Below are positions 46,440 to 57,797 of a DNA stretch of 64,000 nt, piece after piece (the first letter of the stretch is position 1; each line of letters begins with the position of its first letter). The position numbers and the translations under genes were made by a program. The stretch spans positions 1-64,000 of the forward strand of contig SCOE01000022.1 of NCBI GenBank assembly GCA_005503065.1, written 5' to 3'. A model generated the notes under the pieces. It searched no databases and had not been told where the DNA came from. It worked only from the letters and a program-made list of their open reading frames with translations. Source of the stretch: Comamonadaceae bacterium ALPHA2B. Lineage in GTDB: Bacteria; Pseudomonadota; Gammaproteobacteria; Burkholderiales; Burkholderiaceae_C.

Positions 46440-47579
46440 ATGACCCCTGCCCCCACGCCCGCCGCTCCGGCCTCGAGCCGCACCCCCTTTCGCCGCCTGC
46501 GCAGCGGCTGGATGCTGGCCGCCGCGTGCGCCGCCGGCGGTTGCGCGACGGGGCAGGCCGACGACCTGGCCGCGCGCTACGAACAGTCGCCGCAGTACCG
46601 GGCCGACGACCGTCGCTTCCACAACCCGCCCAACCCCGACGCCAAGCCCACGCAGAGCGCCTGGCGCATCTGGTCCCGCTTCTTCTTCAGCAAGAAGACC
46701 GGCACGGTGCCGGTGGACGCGATTCCCGTGAAGGCCGTGACGCGTGCCCAGCTCGATGCGCTGCCCGACGACGCCAACCACGTGATCCGCCTGGGCCATT
46801 CCTCGCACCTGCTCAAGCTGCAGGGGCGCTACTGGCTGATCGACCCGGTGTTCGGCGAGCGGGTGTCGCCCTTCAGCTTCGTGGGGCCCAAGCGCTTCCA
46901 CCCCACGCCGCTGAAGCTGGAGGACCTGCCGCCGATCGAGGGGCTGGTGCTCTCGCACGACCACTACGACCACCTCGACGTGCCGACCATCGAGTACCTC
47001 CACGGCAAGGTGCAGCGCTACTTCGTGCCGCTGGGCGTGGGAGCGCGCCTGAAGGACATGGGCGTGGCCGCCGAGCGCATCGCCGAGTTCGACTGGTGGC
47101 AGTCGGCCGCCCATGCCGGCGTGCAGCTCACGGCCACGCCATCGCAGCATTTCTCGGGCCGCAGCCTCAACGACCGCGACCGCACGTTGTGGTCGTCATG
47201 GGTGCTCGAAAGCGGCGGCCAGCGCATCTTCTACAGCGGCGACTCGGGCTACTTCGGCGGCTTCCGGCAGATCGGCGAGCGCTTCGGCGGCATGGACCTC
47301 GCGCTGATGGAGAACGGCGCCTACGACGCCTACTGGCCCATGGTGCACATGACGCCCGAGGAGACCGTGCAGGCCTTCCGGGACGTGCGCGGCAAGGTCC
47401 TGTACGGCGTGCACAACAGCACCTTCGACCTCGCCTTCCACACCTGGCAGGACCCGCTGGACCGTCTGTCCGCCCTGGCGCAGAAGAACGACATCGCGCT
47501 CGCCACGCCGGTCATCGGCGAAGTGCTGACCATCGGCCAGCCGCGCAGCAACCAGCTGTGGTGGCGCGGCCTTCGCTGA
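46440..47579 (+). CDS. Metallo-beta-lactamase-fold hydrolase, probably a lipoprotein (NAPE-PLD/UlaG-like)
   Basis: 379 residues. The N-terminus has a hydrophobic segment WMLAAACAAGGCATG which may be a signal peptide with a weak lipobox Cys. The zinc motif is HDHYDH at 173-178, followed by more His/Asp ligands (SQHFSGRSLNDRDRTLW, YSGDSGY). The C-terminal motif HNSTFDLAFHTWQDPL is typical of the group that hydrolyses N-acylphosphatidylethanolamine or sugar lactones. Start ATG begins MTPAPTPAAP, 206 bp from the divergent lipase start. A lipid substrate is possible given its lipolytic neighbours. Confidence 0.82.
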   Translation: MTPAPTPAAPASSRTPFRRLRSGWMLAAACAAGGCATGQADDLAARYEQSPQYRADDRRFHNPPNPDAKPTQSAWRIWSRFFFSKKTGTVPVDAIPVKAVTRAQLDALPDDANHVIRLGHSSHLLKLQGRYWLIDPVFGERVSPFSFVGPKRFHPTPLKLEDLPPIEGLVLSHDHYDHLDVPTIEYLHGKVQRYFVPLGVGARLKDMGVAAERIAEFDWWQSAAHAGVQLTATPSQHFSGRSLNDRDRTLWSSWVLESGGQRIFYSGDSGYFGGFRQIGERFGGMDLALMENGAYDAYWPMVHMTPEETVQAFRDVRGKVLYGVHNSTFDLAFHTWQDPLDRLSALAQKNDIALATPVIGEVLTIGQPRSNQLWWRGLR

Positions 47580-47673
47580 CCCGGCGCACCGGCGTCCCTC
47601 CCGAGGGACGAGCGACCGCCGTCGTGGCCGCCCGGCGCGAGGACGCGGTGGGTCGCGGCGAGCCCGGCCCCGC

Positions 47674-48843
47674 TCAAGCCGCCACCACCCGGTCGCGCCC
47701 CTGGGCCTTGGCGCGGTAGAGCGCCGCGTCGGCACCGGCGAAGAGCGCGTCCACGCTGGCCTGCTCGGACACCGCCGCCACCCCGATGCTCACCGACACC
47801 GGGCCGATCGGCTGCAGCGGCGACCCGGGTTCGAAGGGCGCGGCCACCGCATGGCGCAGGCGGTCGGCATGGTCGAGCGCTGCCTGCGCATCGGCGCCGG
47901 GCAGCAGCAGCGCGAACTCCTCGCCGCCGTAGCGGCCGAGCACGCCCGCCTCACCACTCGCCTGCTGCATGCGCCGAACGGCCTCGCGCAGCACGGCATC
48001 GCCCTGCTGGTGCCCGAAGCGGTCGTTGATGCGCTTGAAGTGGTCCACGTCGATCATCAGCAGCGCCATGCTGCGCCCGCCGGCGCGCGGCAGCCGCTTC
48101 GCCTCCGCTTCGCAGGCATCGAGCAGCGCTCGCCGGTTGAGCACGCCGGTGAGCGGGTCGCGGCTGGCGAGGTATTCGAACTCGGTGTGCACGCGGTCGG
48201 TCGCCATGAGGATGGCCGCGATGCTCAGCAGCAGCACCGTCAGCGAGTACATGGTGATGTAGAGCGACTGGATCCAGGTGGCCTCCATCAGGTCGCTGCC
48301 GGCCAGGCCGAACACGGCCGACACGAAGCGCAGCCCCGCCACCAGCGCCTGCAGCAGCAGCAGGCCCGTCATCAACGCCATGCCGAACACGCGGCCGCGG
48401 TGGCGCACGTACAGCCCGGCATGGCTGAGGAACAGCAGCGTGACCAGGAGCGTGACCACCAGCAGCCGCGCTTCGTAATCGGGCCGCACCAGCGTGAACC
48501 AGGCCAGCACCAAGCCCATCGCCAGGTTCACCAGCGTCCAGCCGCCCGTGTGGCTGTGGCCGAGCAGGAATTGCTGGCTGCCGGCGTAGTAGAGGATGCA
48601 GGCCTGGAACAGCACCATGTTGGCGAGCACCACCGTCAGCAGGTCGGGCAGCACGCCCCGCCCGGAGAAGAGCATCGTGCTCGCGAAGGCCACGAGCGGC
48701 GCCCAGGCCCACTCGCGCAGGCCGCGGATGCTGGGCGGGTAGCTGCGCCGCATGAAGAACACGACGACGGCCATGACGATGCCCATGATCCCGGCCAGCA
48801 GGATGATGGAGCGCGGGTCGATGACGGTCGGCAGGCTGCCCAT
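47674..48843 (-). CDS. Membrane-bound diguanylate cyclase
   Basis: 389 residues. The N-terminal half (1-210) has about six or seven hydrophobic helices and no recognised ligand motif. The C-terminal half is a GGDEF domain, active-site GGEEF at 306-310 (LGRYGGEEFALLLP). No I-site RxxD four residues before it (position reads GVLG), so product inhibition may be absent. It makes cyclic di-GMP in response to a membrane signal. It is convergent with the metallo-beta-lactamase-fold gene. Confidence 0.92.
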   Translation of the reverse strand: MGSLPTVIDPRSIILLAGIMGIVMAVVVFFMRRSYPPSIRGLREWAWAPLVAFASTMLFSGRGVLPDLLTVVLANMVLFQACILYYAGSQQFLLGHSHTGGWTLVNLAMGLVLAWFTLVRPDYEARLLVVTLLVTLLFLSHAGLYVRHRGRVFGMALMTGLLLLQALVAGLRFVSAVFGLAGSDLMEATWIQSLYITMYSLTVLLLSIAAILMATDRVHTEFEYLASRDPLTGVLNRRALLDACEAEAKRLPRAGGRSMALLMIDVDHFKRINDRFGHQQGDAVLREAVRRMQQASGEAGVLGRYGGEEFALLLPGADAQAALDHADRLRHAVAAPFEPGSPLQPIGPVSVSIGVAAVSEQASVDALFAGADAALYRAKAQGRDRVVAA

Positions 48844-48952
48844 GGTGGCGGAATTCTGCCGTGCCCGGAAGGCCGTGCAGGATGGCGACTTTTCCCTTAT
48901 GCGCGTCGGATGCGGTGCGACGCGCGTGTCGCAGGGATGGATGCCAGACCGC

Positions 48953-49144
48953 TCACCGGCCCTGCTCGCGCCGCTCGCGCGCCCGCCGCGCCTGGCGGCT
49001 CTCGTTGGCCAGGGTCGCGGCGCGGTCGCGCTCGCGCCGCCTGTCCAGGCGCTTGCGCCGCAGCTTGCGGCCGATCCAGAAGCTGAACACGCCGCCCACG
49101 GCGCCGATCAGCAGCCCCAGCGCGCTGAAGTCGATGCCGCCCAT
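48953..49144 (-). CDS. Small membrane protein coupled to parC
   Basis: 63 residues: [35 protein letters not shown] and a long Arg/Glu-rich tail. It has one hydrophobic helix at about 8-25 followed by a very basic cytoplasmic region. Its ATG overlaps the parC stop (TGATG), so translation is coupled. Function unknown; the position next to topoisomerase IV suggests no mechanism by itself. Confidence 0.7.
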   Translation of the reverse strand: MGGIDFSALGLLIGAVGGVFSFWIGRKLRRKRLDRRRERDRAATLANESRQARRARERREQGR

Positions 49145-51525
49145 CACTCGACCCGCAGCACCGTGTCCGGCGCGAAGGTGAAGGCACCCGGCTTGCCCTT
49201 GCGCGCCCGCGTGCCGCGTGCGTTGTTCAGCGTGCGGATGTCGAGCTGCTCGTCGCGCCGCTTGCCGCGGAAGTCGCCTTCGATGCGAACGCTGCGCGTG
49301 TACGCCGCGGCACCGGCCAGCGTGGCCTTGGGCGCGAGGTCCATCAGCGTCAGGCCGCGGCCGCCCTTGGGCAGCACCTTGAGTTCGGCGATGTCGAAGG
49401 TGAGGATGTGGCGGTCGCTGGCGGCGCAGCACACGTGGGTGGCCGGTGCCGCCGGCGTGGCGCCGCCCGCGCCGCCGACCAGCGAAGGACGGTTCAGCAC
49501 CTCGCCCTCGCCCACGTCGATGAAGGCCTTGCCGCCCTTCTGGCGCGACATCATGTTCTCGATGGCCGCGATGAAGCCGTAGCCGCCGCTGTTGGACAGC
49601 AGCAGTTGCGCGCCCGGCGGGCCCGCGAAGAAGTGGGCCACCTGCGTGCCGGCCTCCAGCTCGATCATCGTCGTGACCGGCTGGCCATCGCCGCGCGCAC
49701 CCGGCAGGCTGGCCACCGGCACGGTGTAGACACGCACCACCTTGTCCTTGGCGGTGCCGAAGACCAGCAGCGTGTCGACCGTGCGGCACTCGAAGGCACC
49801 GTACAGGCCGTCGCCGGCCTTGAAGCTGTACTCGGGGCGGGCGTCGCCGTTGCGCTCGGTGGCCCAGCCCTTCTGTGCCCGGACCCAGCCCTTCTGCGAC
49901 ACGATCACCGTCACCGGCTCGTCGATCACCTTCACCTCGGCCACGGCGCGCTTCTCGGCCTGGATCAGGGTTCGGCGCGCGTCCTCGAAGGTCTTGGCAT
50001 CGGACTCGATCTCCTTGACCAGCAGGCGGCGCAGCGCCGCGGGGCTGCCCAGGATTTCCTCGAGCTTGGTGCGCTCGTCGCGCAGCTTGCCCAGCTCCTG
50101 CTCGATCTTGATGGCCTCCAGCCGCGCCAGCTGGCGCAGCCGGATCTCGAGGATGTCCTCGGCCTGGCGGTCGGTGAGCTTGAAGCGCGCGATCAGCGCC
50201 GCCTTCGGGTCCTCGGCGGCGCGGATGATGGCGATCACCTCGTCGATGTTCAGCAGCACCAGCTGCCGGCCTTCGAGGATGTGGATGCGGTCGTTGACCT
50301 TGTCCAGCCGGTGGCGCGAGCGCCGCTCGACGGTCGCGGTGCGGAAAGCGATCCACTCCTCCAGCATCTGGCGCAGCGACTTCTGCACCGGCTTGCCGTC
50401 CAGCCCCACCATCGTGAGGTTGATCGGCGAGGAGCTTTCCAGCGAGGTCTGCGACAGCAGCGTCGCGATGAATTCCTCCTGCGGGATGCGCGAGGTCTTC
50501 GGTTCGAACACCAGGCGCACCGGCGCATCCTTGCTCGACTCGTCGCGCACGCCATCCAGCACCGCCAGCAGCGCGGCCTTGACCTGCTGCTGCTCGGTGG
50601 TCAGCGCCTTCTTGCCGGCCTTGACCTTGGGGTTGGTGAGCTCCTCGATCTCCTCGAGCACCTTCTGGCTGCTCACGCCCGGCGGCAGCTCGTTGACCAC
50701 GATCTGCCACTGGCCGCGCGCCAGGTCTTCCACCTTCCAGCGTGCGCGCACCTTGAGCGAACCCCGGCCCGTGCGGTAGGCATCGGCGATGTCGGCCGCG
50801 GGGCTGATGATCTGCGCGCCACCCGGGTAGTCGGGGCCGGGAACGATCGCGAACAGTTCCTCGTCCGTGAGCTTGCCGTTGCTCTTGATGAGCGCCACGC
50901 AGGCGTCGGCGACCTCACGCAGGTTGTGGCTCGGGATCTCGGTCGCCATGCCCACCGCAATGCCGCTGGCGCCGTTGAGCAGCGCGAAGGGCAGGCGCGC
51001 CGGCAGCTGGCGCGGCTCGTCCTCGCGGCCGTCGTAGTTGGGCACGAAGTCGACCGTGCCCTCGTCGATCTCGGACAGCAGCAGCTGCGTGATGCGGGCC
51101 AGGCGCGCCTCGGTGTAGCGCATGGCCGCTGCGCCGTCGCCGTCGCGGCTGCCGAAGTTGCCCTGGCCGTCGACCAGCGGGTAGCGCTGGCTGAAGTCCT
51201 GCGCCATGCGCACCAGCGCGTCGTAGGCCGCGGTGTCGCCGTGCGGGTGGTATTTGCCCAGCACGTCACCGACCACGCGGGCGCTCTTGACCGGCGCAGC
51301 CGGCGTTGCGCCGTTGGCGCCGCCGAAGCCCAGGCCCATGCGCGACATCGAGTACAGGATGCGGCGCTGCACCGGCTTCTGCCCGTCGCACACGTCGGGC
51401 AGCGCACGGCCCTTGACCACCGAGAGTGCGTACTCGAGGTAGGCCGTCTGCGCGTAGTCGGCCAGCGTCAGCGCGTTCGGGTCTTCGGGTTCCTGGAGGT
51501 CCAGGGTGGGTTGAATGTCGTCCAT
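49144..51525 (-). CDS. parC: DNA topoisomerase IV subunit A
   Basis: 793 residues. N-terminal breakage-reunion domain with [21 protein letters not shown] (40-60) and the active-site Tyr137 in [28 protein letters not shown] at 90-104 corresponds to the quinolone-contacting helix, carrying Thr98 where E. coli ParC has Ser80. The C-terminal region is a beta-propeller-like domain with no GyrA box, as expected for ParC. It separates linked daughter chromosomes with ParE. It lies 36 bp downstream of a lytic transglycosylase gene, which lies downstream of parE. Confidence 0.95.
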   Translation of the reverse strand: MDDIQPTLDLQEPEDPNALTLADYAQTAYLEYALSVVKGRALPDVCDGQKPVQRRILYSMSRMGLGFGGANGATPAAPVKSARVVGDVLGKYHPHGDTAAYDALVRMAQDFSQRYPLVDGQGNFGSRDGDGAAAMRYTEARLARITQLLLSEIDEGTVDFVPNYDGREDEPRQLPARLPFALLNGASGIAVGMATEIPSHNLREVADACVALIKSNGKLTDEELFAIVPGPDYPGGAQIISPAADIADAYRTGRGSLKVRARWKVEDLARGQWQIVVNELPPGVSSQKVLEEIEELTNPKVKAGKKALTTEQQQVKAALLAVLDGVRDESSKDAPVRLVFEPKTSRIPQEEFIATLLSQTSLESSSPINLTMVGLDGKPVQKSLRQMLEEWIAFRTATVERRSRHRLDKVNDRIHILEGRQLVLLNIDEVIAIIRAAEDPKAALIARFKLTDRQAEDILEIRLRQLARLEAIKIEQELGKLRDERTKLEEILGSPAALRRLLVKEIESDAKTFEDARRTLIQAEKRAVAEVKVIDEPVTVIVSQKGWVRAQKGWATERNGDARPEYSFKAGDGLYGAFECRTVDTLLVFGTAKDKVVRVYTVPVASLPGARGDGQPVTTMIELEAGTQVAHFFAGPPGAQLLLSNSGGYGFIAAIENMMSRQKGGKAFIDVGEGEVLNRPSLVGGAGGATPAAPATHVCCAASDRHILTFDIAELKVLPKGGRGLTLMDLAPKATLAGAAAYTRSVRIEGDFRGKRRDEQLDIRTLNNARGTRARKGKPGAFTFAPDTVLRVE

Positions 51526-51561
51526 CGTCGGTCGGTCACTGGAATGTCGAGAGGCCGCGCG

Positions 51562-52434
51562 TCAGTCGGCGCGCGGCCGGGTGCTGCCCAGCGAGGTCTC
51601 GGGCAGCGGGAGGGGATTGTCGGCGGGCACGTTGCCGCGGCCCACGGCGCCACCGGCCACGTTGGCCGAAGCCCCAGGGAGCTCCATGCGGATGCGGCCC
51701 GGCACCTTGCCGCCGCCGCGGCGCCCGCCGGTCGTCGCGCCGGGCTTGAGGTAGGCGTACAGCTGCAGCACGGTGCGCACGTAGTTCTGCGTCTCGCGGT
51801 AGTTGGGGATCTTGTTGCCGGCCCGCTGCACCGCGCCCTCGCCCGCGTTGTAGGCGGCCAGCGCCAGCTCCAGGCTGCCCTCGAACATCGCGATCAGGTC
51901 GCGCAGGTAGCGGCTGCCGGCCGCGATGTTGATGCGCGGGTCGTACAGCTTCGATTCGAGCGTGCGCTTGCGGTCGGCCTGCACGCCATAGCGCTGCGCC
52001 GTCGCAGGCATGAGCTGCATGAGCCCGATCGCGCCCTTGGGCGAGACGGCCTGGGCATCGAAGCCCGATTCAGTGGCCACCAGCGCCTGGAGCAGCTCGT
52101 AGTCGATGCCGTGGCGCTTCGACGCTTCCTGCAGCGCGGCCTTGGCCGGCCTGTAGGCCGAGGACTTCTCGAACAGCGCGAGCAGCGTCTGCGAGGCCGG
52201 CGGCAGTTGGCCGCCGCCCGGCAGCGCCCGGCCGAGCCCGAGTCCGTCGGCCGTGTCGAAGCTCTGGCCGCCCTTGAAGAAGACCTGGTAGCGCGCATCG
52301 AGCTTCTCGGAGGCGAAATGCGCGACGCCGCGCTCGTCGACGTAGCCGTAGATGTCGGACGCGCTTGCGCCCTGCTGCATGCATAGCAGCAGCAAAAAGG
52401 CAGCGAGCACACGCCAGAAAGCGAACGGTTTCAT
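51562..52434 (-). CDS. Lytic transglycosylase with DUF4124 N-terminal domain
   Basis: 290 residues. Signal peptide MKPFAFWRVLAAFLLLLCMQQGASA, then a short DUF4124 domain (DIYGYVDERGVAHFASEKLDARYQVFFKG), then an SLT domain with catalytic Glu122 in VATESGFDAQAVSPKGAIGLMQLMP and the AYNAGEGAV motif. The enzyme cleaves peptidoglycan glycan strands, forming anhydromuramyl ends. Placement between parE and parC is typical of Burkholderiales. The C-terminus is Gly/Pro-rich. Confidence 0.92.
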   Translation of the reverse strand: MKPFAFWRVLAAFLLLLCMQQGASASDIYGYVDERGVAHFASEKLDARYQVFFKGGQSFDTADGLGLGRALPGGGQLPPASQTLLALFEKSSAYRPAKAALQEASKRHGIDYELLQALVATESGFDAQAVSPKGAIGLMQLMPATAQRYGVQADRKRTLESKLYDPRINIAAGSRYLRDLIAMFEGSLELALAAYNAGEGAVQRAGNKIPNYRETQNYVRTVLQLYAYLKPGATTGGRRGGGKVPGRIRMELPGASANVAGGAVGRGNVPADNPLPLPETSLGSTRPRAD

Positions 52435-52519
52435 CGCGAAGGAAGGGCCCGGCGTCGCGCCGCCCGCAGCGGTGCAACGCCCTTGCCCTGGAGACCACGA
52501 GCCTCAGCGGCCCGCCGGC

Positions 52520-54496
<1,977 letters not shown>

Positions 54497-54581
54497 GGCG
54501 GCGGATTGTAGTCAGCCGGCCGCGCAAATACTGGATGCCCATCCAGCCATCCCGGCCGGCCCGACGCGTCAGGTCGAGGGG

Positions 54582-54651
54582 AATCGTCACGATCGTTACG
54601 AGTTTGGCGCCAGCGCCCGGCCGGTGTGGGCTGCGGTCCGATTGCACTTTG
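54582..54651 (-). repeat. Dispersed repeat R1, copy D
   Basis: On the minus strand: AAAGTGCAATCGGACCGCAG, then CCGGCCGGGCGCTGG and TCGTAACGATCGTGACGATT at the end. It lies between the divergent parE and MFS genes, so unlike A and B it is not between convergent genes. It sits 118 bp upstream of the MFS start. Confidence 0.75.
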
Positions 54652-54769
54652 CCCATCAGGCGCGAATCGCCGTTGTCCCCCGGGCGCAGCGCGGCAAAGG
54701 CAAAGCGCGGACAATCGCCCGGCCGCCGCTGCGGCAGCACCCAAGAACTCCAGAGACACCACCGCTTCC

Positions 54770-55981
54770 ATGTCCGCTCCCGCCCCACTGTCGATGCGCC
54801 AGGTCCTCCTGTGCGGCGCCCTGGTCGTCACCCTGTCGATGGGCATCCGCCACGGCTTCGGCCTGTGGCTGCAGCCGATCACGCAGGAACAGGGCTGGAC
54901 GCGCCAGACCTTCTCGCTCGCCATCGCGATCCAGAACCTGGCCTGGGGCGTGGCCGGCGTGTTCGCCGGCATGCTGGCGGACAAGCTCGGCGCCTTCCGC
55001 GTGCTGCTCATGGGCGCCGTCTGCTACGCGCTCGGGCTGGCCGGGATGGCACTGTCGCCGACCCCGACGCTCTTCGCGCTCACCGCCGGCGTGCTGATCG
55101 GGATGGCACAGGCGGGCACCACCTACGCCGTGGTCTACGGCGTGATCGGCCGGCAACTGCCCGCCGACCGCCGCTCCTGGGCCATGGGCATCACGGCGGC
55201 GGCCGGCTCCTTCGGCCAGTTCTTCATGGTGCCGGTGGAAGGCCAGCTGATCCTGCACCTGGGCTGGCACAACGCGCTGCTGGCGCTGGCCGTGCTGGTG
55301 CTGATGATCGTGCCGCTGGCCTTCGGCCTGCGCGAACCGCGGCAAGGCGCCAGTGCCGCGCGGCGCGAGCAGACCATCGCCCAGGCGGTGGCCGAGGCCT
55401 TCCGCTACCCCAGCTTCGTGCTGCTGATGGCCGGCTACTTCGTCTGCGGCTTCCAGGTGGTCTTCATCGGCGTGCACATGCCCAGCTACCTGAAGGACCA
55501 CGGCCTGTCGCCGCAGGTGGCGGGCTATGCGCTGGCGTTGATCGGCCTGTTCAACGTGGTCGGCACCTACATCGCCGGGTCGCTGGGGCAGCGGCTGGCC
55601 AAGCGCAAGATCCTGGCCTTCATCTACTTCGGCCGGGCGGTGGCGATCGCCGTCTTCCTGCTGGCGCCGCTGACGCCGTGGTCGGTCTACGTCTTCGCGG
55701 CGGTCATCGGGGCGCTGTGGCTGTCCACCGTGCCGCCCACCAACGCGATCATTGCGCAGATCTTCGGCGTGGCGCACCTGTCGATGCTCAGCGGCTTCGT
55801 GTTCCTCAGCCACCAGGTGGGCTCCTTCCTCGGCGTGTGGCTTGGCGGCTACCTGTACGACCGCACGGGCAGCTACGACATCGTCTGGTACATCGCGATC
55901 GCACTAGGCATCTTCGCGGCGGTGGTGAACCTGCCGGTGAAGGAAGGCGCCATCCCGCGCGGGGCGGCGCAGCCGGCATGA
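54770..55981 (+). CDS. MFS transporter
   Basis: 403 residues, twelve predicted membrane helices. The loop MLADKLGAFRVLLMGAV between helices 2 and 3 is the major facilitator motif. The sequence resembles monocarboxylate/oxalate-formate transporters of the MCT/OFA type (SYLKDHGLSPQVAGYALALIGLFNVVG). Substrate unknown. It is coupled to two further genes by 4-bp overlaps. ATG begins MSAPAPLSMRQVLL. Confidence 0.88.
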   Translation: MSAPAPLSMRQVLLCGALVVTLSMGIRHGFGLWLQPITQEQGWTRQTFSLAIAIQNLAWGVAGVFAGMLADKLGAFRVLLMGAVCYALGLAGMALSPTPTLFALTAGVLIGMAQAGTTYAVVYGVIGRQLPADRRSWAMGITAAAGSFGQFFMVPVEGQLILHLGWHNALLALAVLVLMIVPLAFGLREPRQGASAARREQTIAQAVAEAFRYPSFVLLMAGYFVCGFQVVFIGVHMPSYLKDHGLSPQVAGYALALIGLFNVVGTYIAGSLGQRLAKRKILAFIYFGRAVAIAVFLLAPLTPWSVYVFAAVIGALWLSTVPPTNAIIAQIFGVAHLSMLSGFVFLSHQVGSFLGVWLGGYLYDRTGSYDIVWYIAIALGIFAAVVNLPVKEGAIPRGAAQPA

Positions 55982-56157
55982 AGACACCGGCCATGAGTGC
56001 CGAGCCCTCCCCACCGCCGACAGGTGCGCATACCAGGCGGACCGCCTGGCTGGCTGTCGTGCTGGCGGCCGCGGTGCTGGGCGGCGTCTTCGTCCTGTAT
56101 CGCCAGCCGGAGTTCCTGCGGGTGCTCGGCGACATGATCTGGGCCTGCTTCGGATGA
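55978..56157 (+). CDS. Small single-helix membrane protein
   Basis: 59 residues. A short hydrophilic N-terminus, then RTAWLAVVLAAAVLGGVFVLY (about 22-42) and a C-terminal YRQPEFLRVLGDMIWACFG. It overlaps the MFS stop and the methyltransferase start by 4 bp each. This kind of short helix protein with a conserved ending is common in Burkholderiales. Function unknown. Confidence 0.7.
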   Translation: MKTPAMSAEPSPPPTGAHTRRTAWLAVVLAAAVLGGVFVLYRQPEFLRVLGDMIWACFG

Positions 56158-56762
56158 CGGCACCTGCCGACGTGCGCCCGCCGCAGCCCCTGCATCCACC
56201 TTCGCCGTGGCTGCTGCGGTGGGAGCATCTGCTCGCGCCGGGCAGCCGGGTGCTCGATGTCGCGTGCGGGCCGGGCCGGCACATGTACTGGCTGCATTCG
56301 CGAGGCCACCAGGTCACGGGCGTCGACCGCGACGAGGCCGCGCTGGCCAGTCTTGCCCCATTGGCTGCGGCCGGCGCGGAAGTCGTTCGGGCTGACATCG
56401 AAGACGGCCCCTGGCCATTCCCCGGCCGCAGCTTCGACGCGGTGCTGGTCACCCATTACCTCTGGCGCCCTCGCCTGGCAGACATCGCCGGGGCCGTGGC
56501 CCCCGGCGGCGTGCTGCTCTACGAAACCTTCGCCCAGGGCAACGAAAGCGTCGGGCGGCCGTCCCGTCCCGAGTTCCTGTTGGCGCCGGGCGAACTGCTG
56601 GCGTTCTCGAACCGCGCCGGCCTGCGCGTGGTGGCTTACGAGGATGGTTTTCTGGACGAGCCCGGTCCACGCTTCGTCCAGCGCATTGCCGCCGTACGCC
56701 CGGCCCCCCATGCCCCGGAGCCTGCGCGATACCCCCTAGGGCCGTCCGCCGCGCCTCAGTAG
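56154..56762 (+). CDS. Class I SAM-dependent methyltransferase
   Basis: 202 residues. SAM-binding motif I VLDVACGPGRHMYWLHSRG at about 34-52, acidic end of strand 2 in VTGVDRDE, and motif with ADIEDGPWPFPGRSFDAVLVTHYL. The TehB-like size and sequence point to a small-molecule methyltransferase; substrate unknown. Start overlaps the upstream small gene. Confidence 0.85.
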   Translation: MTAPADVRPPQPLHPPSPWLLRWEHLLAPGSRVLDVACGPGRHMYWLHSRGHQVTGVDRDEAALASLAPLAAAGAEVVRADIEDGPWPFPGRSFDAVLVTHYLWRPRLADIAGAVAPGGVLLYETFAQGNESVGRPSRPEFLLAPGELLAFSNRAGLRVVAYEDGFLDEPGPRFVQRIAAVRPAPHAPEPARYPLGPSAAPQ

Positions 56763-56765
56763 AAT
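56760..56765 (+). promoter_or_regulatory. Possible -10 element for dapA
   Basis: TAGAAT matches the sigma-70 -10 consensus at five of six positions and is 34 bp upstream of the dapA start. No good -35 element is visible, so dapA may also be read from the upstream operon. Confidence 0.3.
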
Positions 56766-56798
56766 GCCGGTTTACCTTCCACCGACAAAGAGACCTCC

Positions 56799-57689
56799 TT
56801 GGAGCAACTGACTGGCAGCATCGTCGCGCTCGTCACGCCGATGCACGAAGACGGCAGCGTCGACTACCCCGCGCTGCGGCGGCTCATCGACTGGCACATC
56901 GCCGAGGGCACGGACTGCCTGGGCGTCGTCGGCACCACGGGCGAATCGCCGACCGTGGACGTCGAGGAGCATTGCGAGATCATCCGTGTCTCGGTCGAAC
57001 AGGCGGCGGGCCGCGTGCCCGTGATGGCCGGCTGCGGCGCCAACTCGACCAAGGAGGCCATCGAGCTGGCTCGCTACGCCAAGGGCGTGGGCGCCGACTC
57101 GCAGCTGCAGGTCGTGCCCTACTACAACAAGCCGACGCAGGAAGGCCAGTACCGCCACTTCAAGGCCATCGCCGAAGCCACCGGCGACCTGCCGATGGTG
57201 CTGTACAACGTGCCGGGCCGCACGGTCGCCGACATGGCGCACGACACGGTGCTGCGCCTGGCCCAGGTACCCGGCATCGTCGGCATCAAGGAAGCCACGG
57301 GCAACATCGAACGCGCGCAGTGGCTCATCAAGGAAGCCCCCAAGGGCTTCGCCATCTATTCGGGCGACGATCCCACGGCCGTGGCGCTCATGCTCTGCGG
57401 CGGCCAGGGCAACATCAGCGTCACCGCCAACGTGGCGCCGCGACAGATGCACGAGCTGTGCGTGGCGGCCATCGCCGGCGACGCGCGCAAGGCCATGCAG
57501 ATCCAGTTCTCGCTGATGCCGCTGCATCGCCAGCTCTTCGTCGAGCCCAACCCGATCCCGGTCAAGTGGGCCCTGCAGCGCATGGGCCGCATGGGCGGCG
57601 CGCTGCGCCTGCCGCTGACCGAGTTGGCCGAAGGCAATCGCCCCGTCGTGGAGGCCGCGCTGCGCGCCTGCGGGCTGATCGGCGATTGA
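56799..57689 (+). CDS. dapA: 4-hydroxy-tetrahydrodipicolinate synthase
   Basis: 296 residues, TTG start (no ATG suits the family start [19 protein letters not shown]). Catalytic Lys164 in [12 protein letters not shown] forms the Schiff base with pyruvate; Tyr136 (YNVPGRT), Thr46/47 (GTTGESPT) and Arg141 complete the active site. It condenses pyruvate with aspartate semialdehyde in lysine and meso-diaminopimelate synthesis. Upstream is the methyltransferase; bamC (once named dapX) follows by 108 bp. Confidence 0.95.
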   Translation: MEQLTGSIVALVTPMHEDGSVDYPALRRLIDWHIAEGTDCLGVVGTTGESPTVDVEEHCEIIRVSVEQAAGRVPVMAGCGANSTKEAIELARYAKGVGADSQLQVVPYYNKPTQEGQYRHFKAIAEATGDLPMVLYNVPGRTVADMAHDTVLRLAQVPGIVGIKEATGNIERAQWLIKEAPKGFAIYSGDDPTAVALMLCGGQGNISVTANVAPRQMHELCVAAIAGDARKAMQIQFSLMPLHRQLFVEPNPIPVKWALQRMGRMGGALRLPLTELAEGNRPVVEAALRACGLIGD

Positions 57690-57797
57690 ATTCCCTCGCG
57701 TCCGGGCGGCAACCTTTGGCCGCCGGCGCACTCTGAACCTGCGGGTGCGCCCACTCCCCCGACCGACCGACTCCATTTCCGCTGAAGGAAGACTACG

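Noticed and set aside
47593-47611. GTCCCTC/GAGGGAC hairpin between the MBL lipoprotein and diguanylate cyclase genes as a terminator
   Set aside because: The stem is good but no T-run follows on either strand, so it was not listed.
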